Shown here: piece after piece, positions 25,114 to 33,956 of the stretch
Layout: every line of letters begins with the position of its first letter
Numbering within the stretch: position 1 is the stretch's first letter
Source of the DNA: Mariniblastus sp.
GTDB lineage: Bacteria > Planctomycetota > Planctomycetia > Pirellulales > Pirellulaceae
NCBI GenBank assembly: GCA_023300235.1
Contig: JALZWN010000006.1
Location: 1 to 55,136, forward strand
Length of the DNA: 55,136 nucleotides
Direction of reading: 5' to 3'
The notes under the pieces: model-generated
The model's input: only the letters and a program-made list of their open reading frames with translations
Told to the model about the DNA's origin: nothing
Databases searched by the model: none
Position numbers and translations under genes: made by a program

Positions 25114-26391
25114 ATGTATTTTGGGCTCGCCAAACGAATGCTGTTTGAAACCGATAAGCGACTGCTGTGGAAGCTGGCTTGGAACATGGGTTTCAAAGGT
25201 TGGCGAAGTGTTCAAAAGCATAAGAAGCGACTGAAGCAAGGCAAGTTCTTTCCGCCTTACCTTTATATCTCGATCATTAACTCGTGTAATCTGCGCTGCA
25301 CCGGTTGCTGGGTCGATGTGGCTGCCAAGCAACACAAAATCGACGTGCCAGCGATGAATCGAATGATCGATTCGGCAAAACGACAGGGCAACAGTTTCTT
25401 TGGTTTGCTGGGCGGCGAGCCGTTCATGCATAAAGAGTTGTTTGACATTTTGGAAGCTCATCCGGATGTCTATTTTCAAGTGTTTACCAACGGCCACTTC
25501 ATCACCGACGAAGTTGCCAAGCGGCTCCGCAAGTGCGGCAATGTCACGCCGTTGATTTCGGTCGAAGGCACCGAGATCATTAGCGATCAGCGTCGCGGTA
25601 AAGCGGACGTGTTGTCTCAAACGATGCAAGGTTTACAGCACTGCTTGGACAACAAGGTCATGACCGGCGTTTGTACGAGCCTGTGCCAGACCAACTTTGA
25701 CGACCTGTTGCGTGAAGAGTGGGTAGACCGACTGATCGAGATGGGCGTCATGTACACTTGGTATCACGTGTACCGGCCGATGGGCCCCGATCCGGCCCCT
25801 GAACTGGCGCTGACTCCGCAGCAGCAGCGCAAGGCCCGTCAATTCGTGGTCGACATGCGTTGCAAAAAACCGATCATCATCATCGATGCGTACTACGACG
25901 CCGACGGTCAAGCACTCTGCCCTGCCGCGACCGGGTTCACGCACCACATCAATCCGTGGGGCGATATCGAGCCTTGCCCGATCATTCAGTTTGCTAAAGA
26001 TTCGATTCACGACGAGCGACCGTTGGAAGAGGTTTTCAATGAGTCCGAATTCTTGCACGACTTTCGCCGAACCGCGGCCGAGCATACTCGGGGTTGCATC
26101 GTGCTGGAGCGCCCAGATTTGATCGAGGACTTGGCCAACCGACATGGAGCCAAAGACGCAACGGTTCGTAAAACGGCTTTTGCAGAACTCAAAGCTGCTC
26201 AGCCGCATCCTTCTCAGTACGCTCCCGAATCAACTCCGATTCCTGAGCGAAGCTGGGCGTATCGCTTGGCCAAAAAAATTGCATATCATGACTACGGTGT
26301 TTACGACAAACATTTTTCTGCTGACCAGTGGCAAGATCCCAAGGATGCGGAGCCACCGAAAAACGAATCCGAATTAGTTCAGTTGAAGTAG
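25114..26391 (+). CDS. radical SAM protein with SPASM-like C-terminal region
   Basis: A 425-residue protein. The CxxxCxxC motif (Cys58, Cys62, Cys65 in SCNLRCTGCW) binds the [4Fe-4S] cluster that cleaves S-adenosylmethionine, and GLLGGEPFMH is the GGE motif. Downstream cysteines in LCPAATGFTHHINPWG and IEPCPIIQFA resemble a SPASM/twitch auxiliary-cluster domain, as in peptide-modifying and anaerobic-maturase enzymes. No substrate peptide gene is obvious next to it. AGGAAG lies five nt before ATG 25114. It is followed 20 bp later by a small membrane protein gene, so the two may form an operon. Confidence 0.88.
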   Translation: MYFGLAKRMLFETDKRLLWKLAWNMGFKGWRSVQKHKKRLKQGKFFPPYLYISIINSCNLRCTGCWVDVAAKQHKIDVPAMNRMIDSAKRQGNSFFGLLGGEPFMHKELFDILEAHPDVYFQVFTNGHFITDEVAKRLRKCGNVTPLISVEGTEIISDQRRGKADVLSQTMQGLQHCLDNKVMTGVCTSLCQTNFDDLLREEWVDRLIEMGVMYTWYHVYRPMGPDPAPELALTPQQQRKARQFVVDMRCKKPIIIIDAYYDADGQALCPAATGFTHHINPWGDIEPCPIIQFAKDSIHDERPLEEVFNESEFLHDFRRTAAEHTRGCIVLERPDLIEDLANRHGAKDATVRKTAFAELKAAQPHPSQYAPESTPIPERSWAYRLAKKIAYHDYGVYDKHFSADQWQDPKDAEPPKNESELVQLK

Positions 26392-26411
26392 ATACGGTCG
26401 AGGAGAATGTA

Positions 26412-27071
26412 ATGCAGATGTTTTTTGTGTTTACTGGCGTCATTGGTTTTGTGGCGGCGATGATCTACTGGTCGTACGCTTTGCAGAAGAAACGCACGGC
26501 TGCATTTGAAGAGCACGCGGGGTTGCTGGGGTTGCATTTTGTTGACGACCCAGAGGGCGAGGCGTATCACCAATTTGATGGCTTTAGGTTGTTCACGCGT
26601 GGTCGAAGTCGCCGAATGCGAAATTTGATCGAAGGTGATAGCGGAGACGTCAAGATTTCGATCTTTGATTATGCCTTCGTCACCGGTTCAGGGAAAAATT
26701 CCACAACGCACAATCAGACCGTGGTTGCTCTGCAGTCATCTTTGCTTGGCTGCCCTGAATTCTCGATGCGGCCGCAAGGGTTCTTTGACAAAATCGGCGG
26801 CGCGATGGGGTTTCAGGATATTGACTTTGATACTCATCCTGAGTTCTCAAAGCTGTTTGTTTTAAAAGGGCCCGACGAAGCCTCGATTCGCAGTTATTTT
26901 TCGCCGACGGTGCTGGGGTATTTTGAAGGCCACGCGGGGGATTCGTTGGAAGGCGCAGGCCAGACGATGTTCTTTTATCGAAGCCGTGTCCGGCGCAAGC
27001 CCGAAGAGCTCAAGGACATGTTGAGTGAGGCGTACGAGGCTTATGGTGTGTTGACCGAAGCCAGTGTCTAA
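26412..27071 (+). CDS. membrane-anchored protein of unknown function
   Basis: A 219-residue protein from ATG 26412, preceded by GAGGAGA. An earlier in-frame start at 26328 overlaps the upstream gene and is less likely. One N-terminal transmembrane helix (about residues 3-22, FFVFTGVIGFVAAMIYW) is followed by a soluble domain that I cannot place in a family. That domain includes FRLFTRGRSRRMRNLIEGD and a C-terminal stretch on which a helix ends the protein. The topology suggests a cytoplasmic or periplasmic sensor-like domain tethered to the membrane. It lies 20 bp after the radical SAM gene. Confidence 0.65.
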   Translation: MQMFFVFTGVIGFVAAMIYWSYALQKKRTAAFEEHAGLLGLHFVDDPEGEAYHQFDGFRLFTRGRSRRMRNLIEGDSGDVKISIFDYAFVTGSGKNSTTHNQTVVALQSSLLGCPEFSMRPQGFFDKIGGAMGFQDIDFDTHPEFSKLFVLKGPDEASIRSYFSPTVLGYFEGHAGDSLEGAGQTMFFYRSRVRRKPEELKDMLSEAYEAYGVLTEASV

Positions 27072-27371
27072 GCCACTTGTGAAGTGGGAACCGAGTGCGG
27101 TGTTTGCTGGGGTGTCAGGGTTTTACCAGTTGCTCGACCGTCGGATGGCCCACTCAAATGATTGTTTTTATCACAGGTTTTGGGCGGCAACGTGTGATTT
27201 CGAAGAGCGGCAAAATATCGGTCTTGCTCGAATGCTTTGAATCCTCTAACACTATGTATGGCTTTTTGTGCCGGTCACCAGTCGTCGGCGATAGCATTGG
27301 TTTTTGTTTTGAAAACCGCCTTTAAACGAACCAGTTTTGCGGGCTTTGTCCCGTGATGCACACCCATTCGT
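27072..27371. other. intergenic, 300 bp
   Basis: I see nothing definite. There is a small hairpin CCACTT-gtg-AAGTGG directly after the previous stop codon, without a T-run. A 76-codon plus-strand ORF lacks a ribosome-binding site and looks non-coding. Confidence 0.4.
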
Positions 27372-28127
27372 ATGTCCGAGCCCAAACTAGCAACTTACTT
27401 GATCAACTTGGATCGCAGCCAGGATCGGCTCGCGTATTCTAAGCTGGAGTTCGAGCGCTATGGGATGGACTTCACTCGCATCCAAGCGGTCGACGGACGC
27501 GAGTTGGATATCGCGGACTTCCCGCAGTCGACTCGCAACGGTTGGGCCTACCACACGCCGCTAACGATCAACGAAGTCGCTTGCTATAAGTCTCACTTGA
27601 AAGCGTTGCGGAGTTTCTTAGACAGCGATGCGACGCATGCGATGGTTTTGGAAGACGATTTCGCGTTTGTCGAAGATCCGATGCCTTGTCTTCAAAAATT
27701 GATAGCGCTGGAAGATTGGGACATCGTCAAACTTTATAATTGGAAAAAGCGAAGCATGAAGAAATACTTCACTTCGTTCATGACCGATCAGCGTAGGCCC
27801 TATTCGTTGTACTTTAACGCCAGTACGGCGATCTGTAATACGGGGCAGATTTTTTCTCGCAGTGGTGCTAAGAAGTTCCTCGACAAAAAAAATCATTTTT
27901 ATCGACCGGTCGATGTCGAGCTTAAGCATTACTGGGAACAGAAATTGCGAATCAAATCGCTATTCCCACCAATCATTACCGAGCACAAAGAAACTCAACC
28001 GCTCAGCACGATCGGTCATCAGAGATCCGAGAAGTCACTTCCGGCGTTCGCGTGGCGGATGAAGTACTTCGTGCATTACGGGGTGTTGAAGTTCGTGAAC
28101 TACGCGATCGCTCCTGAAGGCAATTAG
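27372..28127 (+). CDS. glycosyltransferase family 25 (LPS-type)
   Basis: A 251-residue GT25 protein. The N-terminus LATYLINLDRSQDRLAYSK, the IQAVDGREL segment, TINEVACYKSHLKAL and the DxD-like MVLEDDFAF are all typical of GT25 (LOS/LPS galactosyltransferase and collagen galactosyltransferase relatives). It should transfer a hexose to a surface glycan. It is not linked to the main polysaccharide locus, and it is tail to tail with the next glycosyltransferase gene. Confidence 0.88.
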   Translation: MSEPKLATYLINLDRSQDRLAYSKLEFERYGMDFTRIQAVDGRELDIADFPQSTRNGWAYHTPLTINEVACYKSHLKALRSFLDSDATHAMVLEDDFAFVEDPMPCLQKLIALEDWDIVKLYNWKKRSMKKYFTSFMTDQRRPYSLYFNASTAICNTGQIFSRSGAKKFLDKKNHFYRPVDVELKHYWEQKLRIKSLFPPIITEHKETQPLSTIGHQRSEKSLPAFAWRMKYFVHYGVLKFVNYAIAPEGN

Positions 28128-28152
28128 TTTTTCGCTGTGCCAGGCAGGAAAG

Positions 28153-28195
28153 AAATTAACCACGGATTTTTAAACGCACATCCGTGTCTATCGGT
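28153..28195. repeat. dispersed inverted repeat between convergent genes
   Basis: CCACGGAT and ATCCGTG face each other across a short spacer, and the right half continues TCTATCGGTGGT. This is the common 'accacggat...atccgtgtctatcggtggt' element that occurs in many planctomycete and verrucomicrobial genomes. It sits between two converging glycosyltransferase genes. Confidence 0.55.
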
Positions 28196-28251
28196 GGTGA
28201 TAAACTTTTCCGCAGTACCAAACGCCTAAGAGCTTAGGCTTTGGGCCAACG

Positions 28252-29592
28252 CTACATGGTTGGTTTTTGTTTCTGGAAAAATTCGTCGATCGCTTGTGAG
28301 GTTGCTGCGGCCATCTGGGCAGCGTTTCGCTGTTCAAAAACGTAACGCTGGCCGGCCTTGCCCATTTCGTTTCGCAGTTGATGATCTTCCAGCAAACGCA
28401 AGATCGCATCGGCCAGCAATGGTGGGTTTTCGTAAGGCACCAAAAGGCCGCCGGTTGATTCGCTGACAAGTTCTGGGAAGGCCCCATGCTGATGCACCAC
28501 TACAGGAACGCCGGCGGCAAGCGCTTCTAAAACGTACAGCCCCTTCGGTTCTTTAAATTGAGTTGGAACCGACAACAGATCGATGCTTTTCAGAAACTCC
28601 AGCTTCGTTGCTCGATCGACCGCGCCGAGGTATTCGAATTGATCCTCGTGTCCCGCTGATTTTAGTCGATCGAATTGTTGATCCGCGTACGCCTGGTGTT
28701 CTGGAGCCAGCCAACCCGCGATCTTCAGGCGGATGTGTTGGGTGTTCGGGCGTGTCTTGAGCTCAAGAAATGCGTCGACTAAGTGATGCAAGCCTTTTTC
28801 AGGTGCTAGTCGAGCTAAGTATCCGATCGTGTGTGGCTGGTCAGGTTGATGCGGTTGGTGAGTTCGTTTGAAGCTTTCGAAATCTGCGGTGTTGATTCCC
28901 AACGGCGTCACATAAAACTTCTCCAGCGGAATCGAAAAGTACTCTGCCATGTAGTCGCGGAAGAAATTCGATTGCACGATAAAGCCATCGACGTGCTGAG
29001 TGATCTGTTTTATTTGATCGATGCATCGCGTTTTATAGGGTTCCTTGAGGCTATCGAGAAACACATCATCGCCTTGCAAGGTCACCAGAACCGGGATGTT
29101 CGTTTTTTGCTTGAGCGGTTCGATGCATCCGCCGATCAAGATGTTTGAAAAAATCACCAGCTTTGGATTGATGGCCTGCAACCACTTGCACAGCTGACGG
29201 ACTTCTTTTCTTTGGTTGCCGCGTTCACCCAGCAACATGCTGTGAGCCAGTTGGCCGAGCATCTTGGCATCGGTTTCCATGGCTTTGGAAGTGACTTTGC
29301 GAATCAGCCAGGGCGAATCGAGGAAGCGATCCAGGAACGCGGGCAAATACCGAAGTAGCGGAATCTTTTGTTGCAAGTAAACGTTGACGCCACCAAACAT
29401 CACTCGGTCGATGCTAACGTCGTCTTCGTCGGTGCGGATGGGCGTGTAGGTCGGCGCCAGTTGGATGTCCCAGCCGTGTTCGGATAGGGCTCGGGACAAC
29501 GCGTTGTCGTGCATGCAGCTCCCGCAAAACATCCCCCCTGCCCCGGCGGTCAGGTAGATTATTTTTTCGTTGTCAGGAGGAGTGGTTGGCAT
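28252..29592 (-). CDS. glycosyltransferase family 4
   Basis: A 446-residue GT-B enzyme. The N-terminal loop reads AGAGGMFCGSCMHDNALSRAL, a variant with two cysteines (CGSC) common among planctomycete GT4 proteins. The donor domain has GYLARLAPEKGLHHLVDAF and LSVPTQFKEPKGLYVLEALAAGVPVV, which carries the EX7E motif (E-P-K-G-L-Y-V-L-E). It should add a sugar to a glycan or lipid carrier on the cytoplasmic side. It is not in an obvious operon. Confidence 0.88.
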   Translation of the reverse strand: MPTTPPDNEKIIYLTAGAGGMFCGSCMHDNALSRALSEHGWDIQLAPTYTPIRTDEDDVSIDRVMFGGVNVYLQQKIPLLRYLPAFLDRFLDSPWLIRKVTSKAMETDAKMLGQLAHSMLLGERGNQRKEVRQLCKWLQAINPKLVIFSNILIGGCIEPLKQKTNIPVLVTLQGDDVFLDSLKEPYKTRCIDQIKQITQHVDGFIVQSNFFRDYMAEYFSIPLEKFYVTPLGINTADFESFKRTHQPHQPDQPHTIGYLARLAPEKGLHHLVDAFLELKTRPNTQHIRLKIAGWLAPEHQAYADQQFDRLKSAGHEDQFEYLGAVDRATKLEFLKSIDLLSVPTQFKEPKGLYVLEALAAGVPVVVHQHGAFPELVSESTGGLLVPYENPPLLADAILRLLEDHQLRNEMGKAGQRYVFEQRNAAQMAAATSQAIDEFFQKQKPTM

Positions 29593-29755
29593 CGTGGGCT
29601 GGCGAGTCGGAAGGTGCGAGGCTCGTGAACAGATCCAGTGTAACGTTTCTTCGGCAGTTCAAAAGATTACTGCTTGGTCAAACCGATTGCGGCGGTTCTT
29701 TCGTAGCCGAAGTGAAGCCCCCGAGCAACTTGTGGATCAATAGCTGCCATATCGG

Positions 29756-30298
29756 TTACTTGGCGTCGTCGCTGCACTCTTGACCAGAAACATCATCGAC
29801 CGTGGATAATTGGGTTTGACCTTCTGTTGGCTTCTGGGGCGAATGGACGCTTGGTGATGGTTCCGCTTCCAGTTCAAGCGACGGCATGCGGTCCTCAAGA
29901 TCGACGCGGGTTAGCGGTTGGACTATCCGCCATGGTTTGGCTCTGAGCAATCGAGCGGACCGCTGAGGCAGTGTCTGTGGAGGCAACTCGAGGGGACGCT
30001 CCGCCTCTGACTCGCTAAACGATGACCGCTGGTAATCTACGGGCAAGGGATGAACCGAAGGTTGTTCAGTGGCTTTTGATTCCGGCAGATCAGATGGATC
30101 GGTGCCGTTGCTAAACTCCGTTTTTTTGATCGCCCGTTTTGCTCGGCATTCAACCCAGTTGCCCGTTCGCAGCAGCGGCGTATCAAGTTCGGGAATTCGG
30201 ATCGGAGTTTGGCAATCCACGCAGCGAACGACCTTACCCATCCGGTTGGACGGCAAGCGAATCTGGCAGTTGTTTGGGCAGTGAACGAGCAGCGGCAT
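29756..30298 (-). CDS. zinc-ribbon protein with disordered tail
   Basis: A 180-residue protein. The first 35 residues form a small zinc ribbon (HCPNNCQIRL ... VVRCVDCQTPIRIPE, four Cys as C-x3-C and C-x2-C), resembling the MJ0042/zinc-finger motif at the start of many planctomycete proteins. The rest is Pro/Ser/Glu-rich and looks disordered, with no transmembrane helix. It might be a regulator or adaptor. It lies between a glycosyltransferase and a lipase gene, all on the minus strand. Confidence 0.6.
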   Translation of the reverse strand: MPLLVHCPNNCQIRLPSNRMGKVVRCVDCQTPIRIPELDTPLLRTGNWVECRAKRAIKKTEFSNGTDPSDLPESKATEQPSVHPLPVDYQRSSFSESEAERPLELPPQTLPQRSARLLRAKPWRIVQPLTRVDLEDRMPSLELEAEPSPSVHSPQKPTEGQTQLSTVDDVSGQECSDDAK

Positions 30299-30670
30299 CG
30301 AGGCGGAAGTGGTCTGGAGTAGAAAAGTTTTTGGCTACTGGTAATTTAGCATGTACAAGTTTGGTGATTCCCAAATATTGCCGCAATCCACCTTGAATAT
30401 CCGCCGAGCTTTTCGGGCGTTTTTTGGTGATGGAAGCTTGCTTGTAGACCGGGGGGGCTGAATGCCCACTGTTCGAAAGAAAATTGCATTTATTGCGGCA
30501 ACTTACAACGCTTTGCGAAAAAAACAGCGGTGCGTGCAAAACCGCCAGCAGCGTTGGCCGAGTGTTTGGTCGCAAGTCCGTCGAGCGAGGAGTAGCGTTG
30601 GGAGGCGATTGCGAACGACGTGGCAATCGATTTTTAAAACGGGCGGCATCGTTTTGGTGAATCACCGCAC
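30299..30670. other. intergenic, 372 bp
   Basis: No gene that I trust. A minus-strand ORF covering 30234-30665 overlaps the zinc-ribbon gene and has an unnatural composition. A G/C-rich stretch followed by CGTTTTTTGG near 30418-30425 is weakly terminator-like. Confidence 0.4.
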
Positions 30671-31531
30671 CTAATCAGCTTTGGCGGTCTTCTTGCGCTC
30701 GTTGCGGACGAGTTTGAAAATGGTGTCGATGTAGTCATCGATTCCGTGATCGCCTAGGTGATCAATTCGAAAATTCATCAGCTCTTTAAAGAATCCTTTT
30801 AGCTTGTCGCTGGTCTTGCGCCAGCCTTTCAAGTCGCGAAGTCGCCCGTGGTGGTCAAGGTACTGCTCGGTTCCAGAATGACGGTAGCCTAGCAGGACAG
30901 GAGGAACGCGAGTCACAATGTCGTTGTTATTGACCCATCGATAGTGCGACAGCGGAACGTGGTTGACGTAACGCCGGCATCCGACTCGAGGGCTGCCGAA
31001 AGTGTACACGCCCATCGGTTCCATTTTCAGATAAGATAAAACACAACGACCGCCGCAGATTGTAGCCAGTGCACCACCTAGGGAGTGGCCGCAAAACCAG
31101 AGTGGCTTCGTGTTTGCTTCGAGCTCTTTTTCGATCAACGGCCAGATCTCGTCGACTTCCCCTTTGAAACCGCTGTGAACTTTACCGACCGTTTCAGCCA
31201 GAGCGGCGATAGCATTGGCGTCGGCTTTGATGTCGTTCCAGTCGTCGGCTTCGGTGCCGCGGAAAACAATCACGCTGTCGTGCTCGCTTTGGAACCAATA
31301 AGCCTGCGATCCGCTGCGGTCAAAAAACTTGCCTTGGGTGAAGCCAATTTGGCCTGCAGCGATGTTGCATTGCTGGACGTTCAGGTAGGACATCATCGAG
31401 ATTTCCGCCATCAGCAGCGATCGCTCTAGATGAGACATCGCTGCAATTGGCCCTGCGAACTTGGACTTAAAGTCAAACTCATCGGCTTGTTTGTCGGCCA
31501 GTTTGTTTTTCGTTTTTGTATTTTGCGCCAT
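30671..31531 (-). CDS. class 3 lipase family protein
   Basis: A 286-residue alpha/beta hydrolase of the lipase_3 family. The nucleophile elbow is FCGHSLGGALA (Ser in GHSLGG). The acid is probably Asp in NNNDIVTRVP, which follows the family's TFGSPRVG strand. A histidine near the C-terminus (LGDHGIDDY) fits the third triad position. SVIVFRGTE is the usual oxyanion strand. There is no signal peptide, so it acts in the cytoplasm or is peripheral. The substrate would be an acylglycerol or a related ester. It is isolated between two repeat-bearing spacers. Confidence 0.85.
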   Translation of the reverse strand: MAQNTKTKNKLADKQADEFDFKSKFAGPIAAMSHLERSLLMAEISMMSYLNVQQCNIAAGQIGFTQGKFFDRSGSQAYWFQSEHDSVIVFRGTEADDWNDIKADANAIAALAETVGKVHSGFKGEVDEIWPLIEKELEANTKPLWFCGHSLGGALATICGGRCVLSYLKMEPMGVYTFGSPRVGCRRYVNHVPLSHYRWVNNNDIVTRVPPVLLGYRHSGTEQYLDHHGRLRDLKGWRKTSDKLKGFFKELMNFRIDHLGDHGIDDYIDTIFKLVRNERKKTAKAD

Positions 31532-31654
31532 GTTTCCGGTAGATCAACTTTATTCAAGGCTTTTGGATGGAGAATAAGTCCTGTGATTGTAACCCATTGG
31601 CTAGTGTTCTATCAATTCGTGCTGAGTGCTTATCAGGGTGAATCGGTTTTGCAA

Positions 31655-31806
31655 ATAAATGGTAGCCCGACGCGTTAGGGCCTATTGATTTAGCATGTTT
31701 GGGCGAAGCCTAAAAAATGTGGAGGTGGGCTGCCAGCCTGTCTGCGCGCATGACAGGCTGGAAGCCCATCAACACATTTCCTCGCTGACAGCGAGGATTT
31801 CCACAG
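31655..31806. repeat. composite hairpin repeat, copy A
   Basis: Modules are TTGATTTAGCATGTTT, an AATGTGGAGG stretch and a 15-bp stem GGGCT-g-CCAGCCTGTC / GACAGGCTGG-a-AGCCC. TTTCCTCGCTGACAGCGAGG then follows. Copy B at 54972-55107 has the same order with a longer loop. Confidence 0.75.
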
Positions 31807-31883
31807 GCTCCTCGCTACTGCGCTGGGCTGCCAGAATGCCCAGATTCAAAAAAACAGCTTTGCCTTACAGTGCCTTTGCCTTA

Positions 31884-31960
31884 CAGTGCTTACCCCAACA
31901 CTTGGCGACAATACAGGGAATGCGTCGCTTAAGAAGGTTGCGGGGTATGCTCTTGGTTGA
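31884..31960. repeat. structured dispersed repeat, copy 2
   Basis: Matches 24644-24720 in about 75% of positions. The inner stem GCGAC (31905-31909) / GTCGC (31924-31928) is unchanged. In the outer stem one pair changes from T-A to C-G on both arms (TTACCCC / GGGGTA), so pairing is kept. It ends just 8 bases before the stop of the cyclase gene. Confidence 0.75.
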
Positions 31961-31967
31961 ACGTTTA

Positions 31968-33815
31968 CTATTTGGCTCGCATTCGAATGATGCCGTCGGT
32001 CGTTCTGGTTGTTCTGGGTTGTTGCAGGAATTCAAGTAAAAACTGAATGACGGAATCGGCTACATTGCCGTCAGGTGATTTAGCGATGGCCGTTAGTTTG
32101 GCGATCGCAGGTTCGATTTTTCCATTTTCGAACAGGGCCAATGCAGCCTCGTAAGCGGCTTGGTACTTAACGTCTTGTTCACCGCCGGTCAAAATTCGGT
32201 GCAGTTGGACTGGGTTGGCCATGCCAACTGGCTGAAAGTTCCCCATGCGGCGGTGGGCAAAATTCGTTTGACTGTCTCCTTGCTCTTTTAATTGATCGAG
32301 CAACGTCTTGGTGTTTTCGTCGATCAAAATCGACGCCTTCAGCTGTTTGGTCATACCTTCCAGCCGAGCTGCCAGATTCACGACGGGGCCAAACGCGGTT
32401 ACTTTGACTTGGTCCAGCGTCCCAATTTTTCCAGCTACTGCATTTCCTGACGCGATACCAATGCCCATCGTGAACTCGTTGGCTACAGGTTGCTGGCTGG
32501 CTAGTTGCGAGAATTCCGATTGGATTTGAATCGCTGCCAAAACCGCTGACCGCGCGGTTTGTACGGGCGATTTGTCTTCGAGCGGCCAGCCCCAAAAACC
32601 CATCACCGCGTCGCCATGGAAATCGCCAATCACACCGCCGGTATCCAAAATCACACGCGTGGTCACACCCAGCGACTCGCTAACACGCGACAGTAAACCA
32701 AACAAATCGTCGGCCATTTGTTCGGACGTTCGACTAAATCCTCGCAGGTCACAAAATAAAACCGACACTTCGCATTGGCGAGGTTGCAAAACCGTTTCGG
32801 GGGCTCGGCCGCGCAAAGCGTCGATGACCACTGGAGAAAAGAACGTCCGGAGGCTCGCTTGTTGACGCTCTAGCTGTTGGACTCGTAGCAAGTTCTTTAG
32901 CGTCGAACCGACCAGCTCGCAAAACTTGATGTCGCTTTCGAGCTCGCCTTCTTGAATCGCTTCGGGGGTTTGGTTCAATCGACTGCTGCCGGCGACGTAC
33001 ACGGCCCAGCCGGGTGTTGCTTCGGTTTGGATTGGGCAAGCGAATGCCCAATCGTTTTCGTAGTCGAACGTGTAGTTCGCAGCGTTTGAAGCGCCGTTCT
33101 GCCAAACATTCAAAATCGTTTGGGTTACTTCAATCGCTTGCGTCACCAGCTTTTCGCTCGGCTGAAAATCGCCGCGAGTTAAACCGCGTCGGTCCCAGTG
33201 GATTACTTTTAGTTGTCCGGCGTTGTTTGGCTGAGCATTGGTTTGTAGTGCATTTTCGGTTCGGGGGTTGCCAGCCAGCGGCGAGAGGTCTTGGTTTAGT
33301 TGCACGACGCCGATGGTGGTTGCTGCCGAGATGCCAGCCATCAGGGTATTCACCATTCCGATCAATAGCTCGTCGGAATTGTTGGCTTCGGCGATGACTT
33401 CGGGCAGTCGGTTCAAAACATCGATGCGTCGGTCGGCGTCGCGGTATTGAACTTGTTCTAGGAAATCCGCAGAAAAGGTTTGTTGGCGGATCGGATCGGG
33501 GGCCGACAGCGAACCGAAGGCTTGGTCTGACGCTACCATGAACGACGTGTTGCCGATGACAAAGTGCTCGCCCGGCCGCACGAAGAAGTCTTCAACTTCG
33601 CGACCGTTAAAGAAAATCGGGTTGGCGGCGTCTGCGATTGATTTGACGTGCAGTCGGTGTTCGGTCGCAGTAAGCGTCGCGTGTCGACGCGAGACTTGAT
33701 TGTCCCAGGGGACGCGATAGGTCTGGGTTGATCGACCAAGTTCGACGGTGGCTCCCGGCAGCTTACGCCGCCAGCGGAAGTCAAGCGTCGGTCCTTGAGC
33801 GATCAGTTCGAGCAT
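31968..33815 (-). CDS. FHA-GAF-class III adenylate/guanylate cyclase
   Basis: A 615-residue signalling enzyme. Residues 20-95 form an FHA domain (VELGRSTQTYRVPWDNQVSRRHATL, phosphothreonine binding), about 120-310 a GAF-like sensor domain. The class III cyclase follows at about 345-540. VSVLFCDLRGFSRTSEQM gives the first metal Asp, GDFHGDAVMGFWG the second, and VTAFGPVVNLAARLEG the conserved Asn and Arg. It makes cAMP or cGMP in response to a phosphoprotein partner and a small ligand, by inference from the domains. No transmembrane helix is visible. It is a single gene ahead of ilvD on the same strand, 141 bp apart. Confidence 0.92.
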   Translation of the reverse strand: MLELIAQGPTLDFRWRRKLPGATVELGRSTQTYRVPWDNQVSRRHATLTATEHRLHVKSIADAANPIFFNGREVEDFFVRPGEHFVIGNTSFMVASDQAFGSLSAPDPIRQQTFSADFLEQVQYRDADRRIDVLNRLPEVIAEANNSDELLIGMVNTLMAGISAATTIGVVQLNQDLSPLAGNPRTENALQTNAQPNNAGQLKVIHWDRRGLTRGDFQPSEKLVTQAIEVTQTILNVWQNGASNAANYTFDYENDWAFACPIQTEATPGWAVYVAGSSRLNQTPEAIQEGELESDIKFCELVGSTLKNLLRVQQLERQQASLRTFFSPVVIDALRGRAPETVLQPRQCEVSVLFCDLRGFSRTSEQMADDLFGLLSRVSESLGVTTRVILDTGGVIGDFHGDAVMGFWGWPLEDKSPVQTARSAVLAAIQIQSEFSQLASQQPVANEFTMGIGIASGNAVAGKIGTLDQVKVTAFGPVVNLAARLEGMTKQLKASILIDENTKTLLDQLKEQGDSQTNFAHRRMGNFQPVGMANPVQLHRILTGGEQDVKYQAAYEAALALFENGKIEPAIAKLTAIAKSPDGNVADSVIQFLLEFLQQPRTTRTTDGIIRMRAK

Positions 33816-33956
33816 GTTTTGTTTCCGCGGCTTGGGCCGCTCCTGCTAGATGCGATGAAGTGGCTGGTTAGGACTGTATCGCCGGAGCCGCCAGATCTCG
33901 AGCGAAGTGCCGGTGCTTCTGAACTCTGGCGAGCTCACCTACGACGGCAGCGGTGT

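Larger units (their letters stand above)
31532..31967. repeat. cluster of dispersed repeats, no gene
   Basis: The spacer is filled by three repeat modules. 31655-31675 has ATAAATGGTAGCCCGACGCGT, whose exact reverse complement is at 55087-55107. 31685-31800 is the CAGCCTGTC/GACAGGCTG hairpin element shared with 54972-55085. 31808-31853 is a copy of the element near 9.8 kb. The structured repeat copy 2 follows. Confidence 0.75.

Noticed and set aside
30234-30665. 143-codon minus ORF next to the zinc-ribbon gene
   Set aside because: It overlaps the better-supported zinc-ribbon gene in another frame and has no domain.
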